Assembly (NCBI GenBank): GCA_947177435.1 | Contig: CAMWUM010000087.1 | Coordinates: 1-7,652 of the forward strand | Source: an uncultured Muribaculaceae bacterium | GTDB taxonomy: Bacteria > Bacteroidota > Bacteroidia > Bacteroidales > Muribaculaceae | Direction: 5' to 3' | DNA: 7,652 bases | Shown here: piece by piece, positions 1-6,465 of the stretch | Position numbering within the stretch: position 1 is the first letter of the stretch | Layout of the letters: every line of letters begins with the position of its first letter | Notes under the pieces: generated by a model | The model's input: only the letters and a program-made list of their open reading frames with translations | What the model was told of the DNA's origin: nothing | The model's database searches: none | Made by a program: the position numbers and the translations under genes

Positions 1-3000
1 ATGTTCGCAGAAAAGGAAATCGACACGGTAATCTCACTCAAGGCCGAGACTCACAACTTCCCCACCACAGTCGAGCCCTTCAACGGCGCCGCCACCGGCA
101 CCGGCGGCGAGATCCGCGACCGTCTCGGCGGCGGCAAAGCGTCGCTGCCTCTGGCCGGTACGGCTGTGTATATGACCTCATACCCCCGCCTGTCGCCCGA
201 GCACCGCTGGGAACTCGCCAGCAACCCGCGCGTTTGGCTCTACCAGACGCCTGCCGAAATCCTCATCAAGGCTTCCAACGGCGCATCGGACTTTGGCAAC
301 AAATTTGGCCAGCCTCTTATCTGCGGTTCGCTCCTCACTTTTGAGCATGACGAGAACGGCAAGCTTTATGCTTACGACAAGGTGATCATGCTCGCCGGCG
401 GCGTAGGCTTCGCCGCAGCCAAGGATGCAATCAAAGGCACTCCCGAGGCCGGAGAGAAGGTTGTGGTCATGGGCGGCGACAATTACCGCATCGGCATGGG
501 CGGCGGCGCAGTATCATCGGTTGAGACCGGCGAGTACGACAACTCGATTGAGCTCAATGCCGTGCAGCGCGCCAACCCTGAAATGCAGAAGCGCGTATCC
601 AACGTGATCCGCGCCCTGGCCGAGCGTGGCGACAATCCCATCGTTTCAATTCATGACCACGGCGCAGGCGGCCACCTCAATGCTCTTAGTGAGCTCGTCG
701 AGGCCACAGGCGGCAAGATTGACATGTCAGCGCTTCCCGTCGGCGATCCGACTCTCTCGTCAAAGGAAATCATTGGCAACGAGAGCCAGGAGCGCATGGG
801 CATGGTGGTGCGCGCCGAGGACATACCTTATATAGAAAGAATCGCGCAGCGCGAGCGCGCGCCCATGTACGTAGTCGGCGAGACTACCGACGACGAGCGC
901 TTCGTCTTTGAGCAGAAGGACGGCGTCAAGCCCATCGACCTGGCCATGGCCGACATGTTCGGCAACTCGCCCAAGACGGTGATGGAGGACAAGACCGTGC
1001 ACGTTTCATACAAGCCCTGCGAGACCGACCCCAAAGAACTCGACACCTACGTTCGCAGCGTGCTTTCGCTTGAGGCCGTGGCTTGCAAGGACTGGCTCAC
1101 CAACAAGGTTGACCGCTCCGTAACCGGCCGCATCGCCCGCCAGCAGTGCCAAGGCGAGATACAGCTGCCCCTCAGCGACTGCGGCGTTGTTGCCCTCGAC
1201 TATGATGGTCGCGCAGGCATCGCCACGTCTATCGGCCATGCCCCGCAGGCCGCGCTCGTTGATTCTGCCGCCGGTTCTGTTTTGGCAGTGGCCGAGGCCC
1301 TGACCAACATTGTTGGCGCAAACCTCAAAAAGGGACTCAAGAGCGTATCGCTCAGCGCCAACTGGATGTGGCCGTGCAAGAATGCCGGCGAGGATGCTGC
1401 GCTCTACCGCGCCGTGGAGGCTTGTAGCGACTTCGCGTGCAGCCTTGGCATCAATATCCCCACCGGCAAGGATTCGCTCTCTATGACTCAGAAATACGGC
1501 GCCGACAAGGTGTACGCTCCCGGCACGGTGATTATCTCTGCCGCAGGCGAGGTCTCTTACGTGCGACGCACCGTATCGCCCGTGATTAAGAATGACCCCA
1601 AGAGCCAACTCTACTATATCGACTTCTCGAGCGACAGCCTAAAGCTTGGCGGCTCGGCCCTGGCCCAGACGCTCAACCGCCTTGGCGACGAAGTGCCCAC
1701 GGTGAAGGACGCAGCTAAGTTCCGCACGGCTTTTGACACTGTACAAAAGCTCGTGAAGGGCCGCAAGCTGCTGGCCATGCATGACGTAAGCGCCGGCGGC
1801 CTCGTCACCACGCTACTCGAGATGACGTTCGCCAATGTTAACGGCGGTCTCAAAGTCTATACCGACGGCTTCAAGATGTACGGCGAGAACGATCTCGTTA
1901 AGATTCTCTTCGCTGAGAATCCGGCTGTCGTAATCCAAGTTGACGCTGCCCACAAGGACGACGTGGAGGGCATCCTCGACGCCGCCAAGGTCAAGTACTT
2001 CCCCGTGGCTTGCCCGCAGGATGAGCGCGTGATTATGGTGACCCATGACGATACCGAGCACCTGCTTGGCATCGACTATCTCCGCGACGTATGGTACGAG
2101 CCGTCGTACCTGCTCGACTGCCTGCAGAGCGGCGAGAAGTGCGCGGCCGACAGATTTAACAACTACAAGCGCCAGCCCATCCGCTACGCTTTCCGCAAGG
2201 ACTTCAGCGGTCGCTTGGCTGCTTACGGTCTCGAGGCCCACAGCGATAAGCCCCGCAAGGCCCGTGCTGCCATCATCCGCGAGAAGGGCGTGAACTCCGA
2301 CCGAGAGATGGCATACTCCCTCTATCTGGCTGGCTTCGACGTCAAGGACGTGCACATGACCGACCTTATGAGTGGCCGCGAGACCCTCGAGGACGTTAAT
2401 ATGGTTGTCTTTGTCGGTGGTTTCACCAACAGCGACGTGCTCGGTTCGGCTAAGGGTTGGGCAGGCGGTTTCGTATGGAACGAGAACGCAAAGCGCGCCC
2501 TCGACAACTTCTACAAGCGCGAAGACACCCTCAGCCTCGGCGTATGCAACGGCTGCCAGCTGATGATTGCCCTCAATCTCATCGCTCCCGAGCACGAAAA
2601 GCCGGCCCGCATGGACCACAACGTTTCGCACAAGTTCGAGTCGGAGTTCGTCGGCCTCACCGTGCCTGAGAACAATTCGGTAATGTTCGGCAACCTCTCC
2701 GGCATCCGCACAGGCGTGTGGGTGGCTCACGGCGAGGGCAGATTCATACTGCCCGAAGGCCTCGACAAGTACAATGTAATCGCACGCTATAACTACAAGC
2801 AATATCCCGGCAATCCCAACGGTTCGGTCGGCGCCGTGGCAGGCATCGCATCTGCCGATGGACGCCACGTGGCCATCATGCCTCACCCCGAGCGTTGCAT
2901 CTTCCCCTGGCAGTGCGCATACTATCCGCGCTCGCGCCGCAACGAAGACGTTACGCCCTGGTTCAAGGCATTCGTCAACGCCCGCGAATGGATTGAGGCC

Positions 3001-3009
3001 CGCATCTAA
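1..3009 (+). CDS. purL: Phosphoribosylformylglycinamidine (FGAM) synthase, large fused form; 5'-truncated by window edge
   Basis: PurL makes FGAM from FGAR, glutamine and ATP, the fourth step of de novo purine synthesis, in the cytosol. The 1002 visible residues carry the ATP/substrate motif KAETHNFPTT (14-23) followed by GAATGTGGEIRD, HDHGAGGH (218-225), the second-half counterpart TGKDSLSM (488-495) and MHDVSAGG (593-600), then a class I glutamine amidotransferase domain from about residue 755 to the end. That domain shows GGFTNSD (806-812), the nucleophile Cys849 in GVCNGCQ, and His962/Glu964 in MPHPER. All catalytic residues are present and the frame is uninterrupted to TAA. The large single-chain form is usually about 1200-1300 residues, so roughly 230 N-terminal residues (PurS-like region and linker) should lie upstream. 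The ATG at base 1 is therefore an internal methionine codon, not the start. Codon use is strongly C-ending, as expected for a well-expressed gene. The next gene begins 15 nt after the stop. Confidence 0.97.
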   Translation: MFAEKEIDTVISLKAETHNFPTTVEPFNGAATGTGGEIRDRLGGGKASLPLAGTAVYMTSYPRLSPEHRWELASNPRVWLYQTPAEILIKASNGASDFGNKFGQPLICGSLLTFEHDENGKLYAYDKVIMLAGGVGFAAAKDAIKGTPEAGEKVVVMGGDNYRIGMGGGAVSSVETGEYDNSIELNAVQRANPEMQKRVSNVIRALAERGDNPIVSIHDHGAGGHLNALSELVEATGGKIDMSALPVGDPTLSSKEIIGNESQERMGMVVRAEDIPYIERIAQRERAPMYVVGETTDDERFVFEQKDGVKPIDLAMADMFGNSPKTVMEDKTVHVSYKPCETDPKELDTYVRSVLSLEAVACKDWLTNKVDRSVTGRIARQQCQGEIQLPLSDCGVVALDYDGRAGIATSIGHAPQAALVDSAAGSVLAVAEALTNIVGANLKKGLKSVSLSANWMWPCKNAGEDAALYRAVEACSDFACSLGINIPTGKDSLSMTQKYGADKVYAPGTVIISAAGEVSYVRRTVSPVIKNDPKSQLYYIDFSSDSLKLGGSALAQTLNRLGDEVPTVKDAAKFRTAFDTVQKLVKGRKLLAMHDVSAGGLVTTLLEMTFANVNGGLKVYTDGFKMYGENDLVKILFAENPAVVIQVDAAHKDDVEGILDAAKVKYFPVACPQDERVIMVTHDDTEHLLGIDYLRDVWYEPSYLLDCLQSGEKCAADRFNNYKRQPIRYAFRKDFSGRLAAYGLEAHSDKPRKARAAIIREKGVNSDREMAYSLYLAGFDVKDVHMTDLMSGRETLEDVNMVVFVGGFTNSDVLGSAKGWAGGFVWNENAKRALDNFYKREDTLSLGVCNGCQLMIALNLIAPEHEKPARMDHNVSHKFESEFVGLTVPENNSVMFGNLSGIRTGVWVAHGEGRFILPEGLDKYNVIARYNYKQYPGNPNGSVGAVAGIASADGRHVAIMPHPERCIFPWQCAYYPRSRRNEDVTPWFKAFVNAREWIEARI

Positions 3010-3024
3010 ATCCCAGATAGAGAT

Positions 3025-4116
3025 ATGGCAAAAGTTGGAGATATAGTCAGATTTCTCAACACCACCGGTGGCGGCAAGATCGTGCGCATTGCCGGTGACG
3101 TGGCTTATGTCGACGAGGACGGATTCGAGACACCCGTACTGATAAAGGACTGCGTGGTTGTGGGTTCGGGCCCGCAAAACCGAGGCTTTTACGAGTCGGA
3201 GGTTTTCAAACCCAAATCGCAGCCACAGCCCGAGCCTGCGCCCCAGAGCCAATCGCCCAAGGAGGTGTTCGTTGACCCGGAACCGGAGGAACCATACGTC
3301 GAGACCGCCGAGGGCGAAACGCTCAATGTGGTGCTCGGTTATGTGGCTACTGATCTCAAACGCCTGTCCCAGAGCAATTACGAGGCCTACCTGGTCAATG
3401 ACTCCAACTATTACCTCTACTTCACCTACCTAACGCGCGGCAATGAGCAGAAAGGCTGGACCACCCGCTATGCGGGCATCGTTGAGCCTGGCATTCAACT
3501 CTTTGTCGGCGAGGTGGAGCGGGAGGATTTGGCCGAAATGGATCGCGTGGCCGTGCAGTACATTCCCTTTAAGAAAGGCAAAGAGTTTGCACTCAAGGCG
3601 GTGGCCTGCGTCGAGCACAAACTTGACACCACCAAGTTCTTCAAGTTGCACTGCTTCCAGCAAAATCCCTACTTCGACGAGCCGGCCATAGCGCTCAACA
3701 TCGTGCGCAATGACCTCCCTGCCCGCGAAATTGAGATAGACTCGGACGAACTTGCCAAGGCTATGCGTCAGAAAGAGCGCGCAGATCGCCAACAGCGACG
3801 CCCCGTGCATAAGCCGTCCGCGCCCAAGCAGGGTGAGCCCATCGTCGTTGACCTGCATATTGCCGAGTTGGTTGACACAACCGCCGGCCTCAGCAATGCT
3901 GACATGCTCAATCTGCAGATTGACAAGTTTCGCCAGGTGATGGACGCCAACCTGCGCCGCCACGGCCAAAAGATTGTCTTTATCCACGGCAAGGGTGAGG
4001 GAGTGCTGCGCCAAGCCATACTGAAAGAGTTGAATTACAGATACAAAGGACACGACGTGCAGGATGCCTCATTCCGTGAATACGGATTTGGCGCCACGCA
4101 GGTGAAAATCAGATAA
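3025..4116 (+). CDS. DUF2027 and Smr domain protein (MutS2/SmrB-type C-terminal domain)
   Basis: This 363-residue cytosolic protein begins MAKVGDIVRFLNTTGGGKIV, a small beta-rich N-terminal module resembling the KOW/SH3-like start of Bacteroidota DUF2027 proteins. A Pro/Gln/Glu-rich linker follows (about 63-90), then a beta-rich middle domain (about 97-235), a charged Arg/Lys/Gln linker (about 247-270), and a C-terminal Smr domain (about 272-363). The Smr signatures are DLHI (276-279) and HGKGEGVLR (321-329). Smr domains in MutS2 and SmrB are nucleases or nucleic-acid binders, and some act on mRNA at collided ribosomes; whether this one does so is inference. The usual DLHG motif reads DLHI here, but the Asp and His are kept. 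I chose the ATG at 3025 because it gives the conserved N-terminus and sits 15 nt after purL; no Shine-Dalgarno is evident. The next gene starts 10 nt downstream, suggesting co-transcription. The domain assignment is firm; the biological role is unknown. Confidence 0.9.
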   Translation: MAKVGDIVRFLNTTGGGKIVRIAGDVAYVDEDGFETPVLIKDCVVVGSGPQNRGFYESEVFKPKSQPQPEPAPQSQSPKEVFVDPEPEEPYVETAEGETLNVVLGYVATDLKRLSQSNYEAYLVNDSNYYLYFTYLTRGNEQKGWTTRYAGIVEPGIQLFVGEVEREDLAEMDRVAVQYIPFKKGKEFALKAVACVEHKLDTTKFFKLHCFQQNPYFDEPAIALNIVRNDLPAREIEIDSDELAKAMRQKERADRQQRRPVHKPSAPKQGEPIVVDLHIAELVDTTAGLSNADMLNLQIDKFRQVMDANLRRHGQKIVFIHGKGEGVLRQAILKELNYRYKGHDVQDASFREYGFGATQVKIR

Positions 4117-4126
4117 CAGACCAATC

Positions 4127-4906
4127 ATGATCTTTTGTTTCTCCGGAACTGGAAACACGCGGTATGTCGCCGACAAGCTGCACGATGAGCTTGGCGACGA
4201 CGTGCTGCGCCTCCCTCCCGGCATGATGAAACGCCCGGAACTGATTAACGTCAATGTTACCGACGGCCGCGTGATCTGGGCTTTTCCAGTGCATTGCTGG
4301 GCACCGCCACATACGGTGTCTAAAGTAATGCGCCGCGCCACCATCACGAGCGACACGCCGCTGACTCACCATCTGGTGTGCACCTGCGGCGATGACATTG
4401 GATATGCCGACAGGGTATGGCTCAGCATTGTCAAGAAGAGGGGATGGACGGCCGGGCACATTGCCTCAGCTCAGATGCCCAACACCTACACCTCGCTGCC
4501 TGGCTTTGACATCGACCCCAAGGAAGTGGCTGACGCAAAGATTGAGGCCGTAGGCGATCGCATGAAAGCCATTGCCGCCGACATCGAGAGCGGCATGTGG
4601 GGCGTCGACGTGGTGCGTGGCAGTTATCCGTGGCTTAAGACGCGGATGCTCTATCCGCTGTTCCGCGCCTTCCTGTCGTCGACAGGGCCGTTCCATACCA
4701 ACGATCAGTGCCAAGGTTGCGGGCGATGCGCGCGCAATTGCCCTATGACATCTATTCAAATAGTAAATGGCAAGCCAGTGTGGGCTAAGGATTGCAACGT
4801 GTGCATGCGCTGCTACCATTGTTGTCCCACCCGCGCGGTAGAGTATGGGCCGTTCACCAAAGGCAAGGGCCAATTCATTTGTCCCGGTTTTTCAATCAAG
4901 CAATAG
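4127..4906 (+). CDS. EFR1-type ferredoxin: flavodoxin-like domain fused to two [4Fe-4S] clusters
   Basis: This is a 259-residue soluble electron-transfer protein. The N-terminus MIFCFSGTGNTRYVADKL matches the flavodoxin FMN-phosphate loop (SGTGNT, residues 6-11), and WAFPVHCWAPP (51-61) fits the second flavin-contacting loop. The C-terminal part (about 190-240) is a bacterial 2x[4Fe-4S] ferredoxin: Cys195, 198, 201 and 205 (CQGCGRCARNCP), then Cys223, 226, 229 and 233 (CNVCMRCYHCCP), each CxxCxxCxxxCP. There is no signal peptide or membrane segment, so it should be cytosolic. Such EFR1 family fusions probably pass electrons between FMN and iron-sulfur clusters, but no partner or substrate is established and the neighbours do not suggest one. 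An extra cysteine (Cys232) lies beside the last ligand. The ATG at 4127 starts directly at the flavodoxin strand, as is usual for the family. The gene sits 10 nt after the Smr gene and is followed by a 37-nt gap. Confidence 0.88.
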   Translation: MIFCFSGTGNTRYVADKLHDELGDDVLRLPPGMMKRPELINVNVTDGRVIWAFPVHCWAPPHTVSKVMRRATITSDTPLTHHLVCTCGDDIGYADRVWLSIVKKRGWTAGHIASAQMPNTYTSLPGFDIDPKEVADAKIEAVGDRMKAIAADIESGMWGVDVVRGSYPWLKTRMLYPLFRAFLSSTGPFHTNDQCQGCGRCARNCPMTSIQIVNGKPVWAKDCNVCMRCYHCCPTRAVEYGPFTKGKGQFICPGFSIKQ

Positions 4907-4943
4907 CGGCAGCTGATAGTAACTGATTTAAGATACAAGCATT
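4907..4943 (+). other. Longest intergenic gap in the window (37 nt)
   Basis: This short spacer between the ferredoxin gene and the beta-barrel gene is AT-richer than its surroundings and contains CTGAT twice (4913-4917 and 4923-4927). I see no clear Bacteroidota promoter (a -33 TTTG paired with a -7 TAnnTTTG), no hairpin followed by a T-run, and no Shine-Dalgarno. It is the most plausible position for an internal promoter feeding the beta-barrel, tsaD and cinA genes, but the sequence does not establish one. Confidence 0.3.
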
Positions 4944-5441
4944 ATGTATAAGAAAATATTGGCCTTGACGATTATGGCTGCGGCCGCGTTCTCAGCTTCG
5001 GCTCAGAAGGGTGAGTCGGTATTTGGTGTGCAGACGGGCTACACTTCCACCAACAACTCCGCCATCGCCGGACTGTTTTACCAATACGGCCTTTCCAACA
5101 CGCTCCGCATTTCGCCAGAACTTGGCTTTGTGGTGCGCCACGAGGATTATGACGCTTTCACGGCCGATGTCAATATGCATTTCCCGTTGCGTCTTGGCCA
5201 AGAAAACATGGAACTTTATCCCTTGGCGGGCCTTAACTTTTCGTCTTGGTCGAGGCACAATGGTCATCTCGACGAAATCAACGATGTGTCTACCCGTCGC
5301 AACCGTTTTGGCTTGAATTTTGGCGCCGGCTGGCAGTTGCGTGCTTCTGAGTCGATTAAGGTAAAGATTGAGGCTAAGTATCTGCTTACGTCGCGATTCT
5401 CGACTTTCACGCTTGGAGTCGGCATTGGTTACGTGTTCTAA
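4944..5441 (+). CDS. Small outer-membrane beta-barrel protein, function unknown
   Basis: This 165-residue protein has a clear Sec signal peptide: MYKK, a hydrophobic Leu/Ala core (about 5-16), then ASA|Q with likely cleavage after residue 20. The mature part of about 145 residues shows alternating polar/hydrophobic stretches with aromatic girdle residues (for example SVFGVQTGYTS, IAGLFYQYGL, LRISPELGFVV, ELYPLAGLNFSSW, FGLNFGAGWQL, VKIEAKYLL). It ends in TLGVGIGYVF, a terminal Phe typical of a BAM-recognised barrel strand. Size and strand count suggest about 6-8 strands, like the small 'outer membrane beta-barrel' or porin-family proteins common in Bacteroidota. No enzyme motif is visible, so a structural, adhesive or binding role is possible but unassigned. 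It starts 37 nt after the ferredoxin gene, and its TAA ends only 4 nt before tsaD, so it probably shares a transcript with tsaD. Its codon use is more relaxed than that of purL. The fold call is fairly sure; the function is unknown. Confidence 0.82.
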   Translation: MYKKILALTIMAAAAFSASAQKGESVFGVQTGYTSTNNSAIAGLFYQYGLSNTLRISPELGFVVRHEDYDAFTADVNMHFPLRLGQENMELYPLAGLNFSSWSRHNGHLDEINDVSTRRNRFGLNFGAGWQLRASESIKVKIEAKYLLTSRFSTFTLGVGIGYVF

Positions 5442-5449
5442 TGTTATGA
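5439..5449 (+). promoter_or_regulatory. Compact stop/start junction with a two-codon mini-cistron before tsaD
   Basis: The beta-barrel gene's stop TAA (5439-5441) shares its last base with an ATG (5441-5443). That ATG opens a two-codon reading frame, ATG-TTA-TGA, and its TGA (5447-5449) overlaps the tsaD start ATG at 5446. A ribosome finishing the upstream gene could thus re-initiate at either ATG. The layout is plain in the sequence; any regulatory effect on TsaD synthesis is inference, and the mini-cistron may be chance. Confidence 0.35.
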
Positions 5450-6465
5450 GTGTTACTATTTTAGGTATAGAGTCGTCATGCGATGACACCAGCGCTGCCG
5501 TCATTCGTGACGGCCTGTTGCTATCCAACGCCATTGCCTCGCAGAAAGTGCATGAGGAATATGGCGGCGTCGTGCCCGAACTCGCATCGAGGGCGCATCA
5601 GCAGAACATCGTGCCGGTTGTTGACTCGGCCTTGAAAAGGGCCGGCATCGACAAGCGTGATCTTGATGCCATCGCTTTCACCCGTGGCCCGGGCCTTATC
5701 GGTTCGCTCTTGGTGGGCACAAGTTTCGCTAAGGGCATGTCGCTGGGTCTGCGAATCCCCATCGTTGAGGTTAACCACCTCCACGGCCATGTGCTGTCGC
5801 ACTTTGTAAGGCAAAAGACGGAGGATGAGGTGCCGGAGTTCCCGTACCTGTGCCTGCTTATATCCGGCGGCAATTCGCAAATCATCCTCGTCAAGGGATA
5901 TAACGATATGGAGATTCTGGGCCAGACCATCGATGACGCAGCCGGCGAGGCTTTCGACAAGTGTGCCAAGGTGATGGGTTTGCCCTATCCCGGCGGCCCG
6001 CATATCGACCGCCTGGCTGCCGAGGGCGATTCCGGCAAGTTCCATTTCGCCAAGCCGCGCATACCGGGGCTTGATTACAGCTTCAGTGGATTGAAAACGT
6101 CGTTTCTTTACACGCTTCGCGATGCCGTAAAGGTTGACCCTGATTTCGTGGAGAAGAACAAGGCAGACCTGGCCGCATCGCTCCAGAAGGCTATCATTGA
6201 CATTCTGCTTGACAAGCTCGCCAAGGCGGCCGATCAAACCGGCGCCAAGACTATTGCCATTGGCGGCGGCGTTTCGGCAAATTCGGGCGTGCGCAAGGCT
6301 GTAGCCGACTTCTGTGCCAGCCGGGGCATCAAGGCGTTTATCCCTGAGCGCGCCTTCACCACCGACAATGCCGCGATGGTGGCTATTGTCGGTTATTTCA
6401 AATATCTCGACCGTCAATTCTGTCCCTACGACGCAGTGCCTTATGCCCGCGTCACCATAAAATGA
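5446..6465 (+). CDS. tsaD: tRNA N6-adenosine threonylcarbamoyltransferase
   Basis: TsaD transfers the threonylcarbamoyl group from threonylcarbamoyl-AMP to A37 of ANN-decoding tRNAs (t6A), acting in the cytosol with TsaB and TsaE after TsaC makes the intermediate. The 339-residue product matches the usual length of about 340. Visible motifs are GIESSCDDTSAA (7-18), GGVVPELASRAH (40-51), the metal ligands His111 and His115 in NHLHGH (110-115), SGGNSQI (140-146), YSFSGLKT (211-218), IGGGVSAN (272-279) and Asp307 in TTDNAAM, the third metal ligand. The frame is open upstream to an ATG at 5368, but those 26 extra codons lie inside the beta-barrel gene and do not resemble TsaD, so the start MSVTILGIESS at 5446 is preferred. 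The gene begins 4 nt after the beta-barrel stop and overlaps cinA by 4 nt, which suggests coupled translation with both neighbours. All key residues are intact. Confidence 0.98.
   Translation: MSVTILGIESSCDDTSAAVIRDGLLLSNAIASQKVHEEYGGVVPELASRAHQQNIVPVVDSALKRAGIDKRDLDAIAFTRGPGLIGSLLVGTSFAKGMSLGLRIPIVEVNHLHGHVLSHFVRQKTEDEVPEFPYLCLLISGGNSQIILVKGYNDMEILGQTIDDAAGEAFDKCAKVMGLPYPGGPHIDRLAAEGDSGKFHFAKPRIPGLDYSFSGLKTSFLYTLRDAVKVDPDFVEKNKADLAASLQKAIIDILLDKLAKAADQTGAKTIAIGGGVSANSGVRKAVADFCASRGIKAFIPERAFTTDNAAMVAIVGYFKYLDRQFCPYDAVPYARVTIK
6462..6465 (+). other. tsaD/cinA 4-nt ATGA overlap
   Basis: The cinA start ATG (6462-6464) overlaps the tsaD stop TGA (6463-6465). This is the classic arrangement for termination-reinitiation coupling, and it fixes both the tsaD end and the cinA start. 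It implies the two proteins are made from one mRNA. Confidence 0.8.

Noticed and set aside
1..3. The ATG at the first base as the true purL start
   Set aside because: The protein begins just before KAETHNFPTT, which in large PurL proteins lies a few hundred residues in. The gene is cut by the window, not naturally short.
841..870. CG-alternating stretch with many GCGC steps inside purL
   Set aside because: It simply encodes the Ile-Ala-Gln-Arg-Glu-Arg-Ala-Pro segment with GC-rich codons; there is no wider repeat or hairpin pattern to support a separate function.
1006..1608. A 200-codon minus-strand open frame inside purL
   Set aside because: It lies fully within the conserved PurL coding sequence and resembles no known family; it is a shadow of biased codons.
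1813..3252. A 479-codon open frame on the minus strand opposite the 3' half of purL and the start of the Smr gene
   Set aside because: It mirrors the C-ending, GC-rich codon use of purL, its translation shows no recognisable domain, and it crosses two clear plus-strand genes. It is an antisense shadow.
3430..4053. A 207-codon minus-strand open frame inside the Smr-protein gene
   Set aside because: It is fully antisense to a gene with clear Smr motifs, and its translation shows no domain.
4913..4927. CTGAT direct repeat with a 5-nt spacer upstream of the beta-barrel gene, considered as an operator
   Set aside because: Two copies of a 5-mer are easily due to chance, and no matching known regulator site or promoter elements are recognisable nearby.
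5368..5445. An upstream in-frame ATG that would extend TsaD by 26 residues
   Set aside because: The extension lies inside the beta-barrel coding sequence, is Arg/Ser-rich and unlike any TsaD N-terminus. The start at 5446 gives the family-standard MSVTILGIESS and the expected length.
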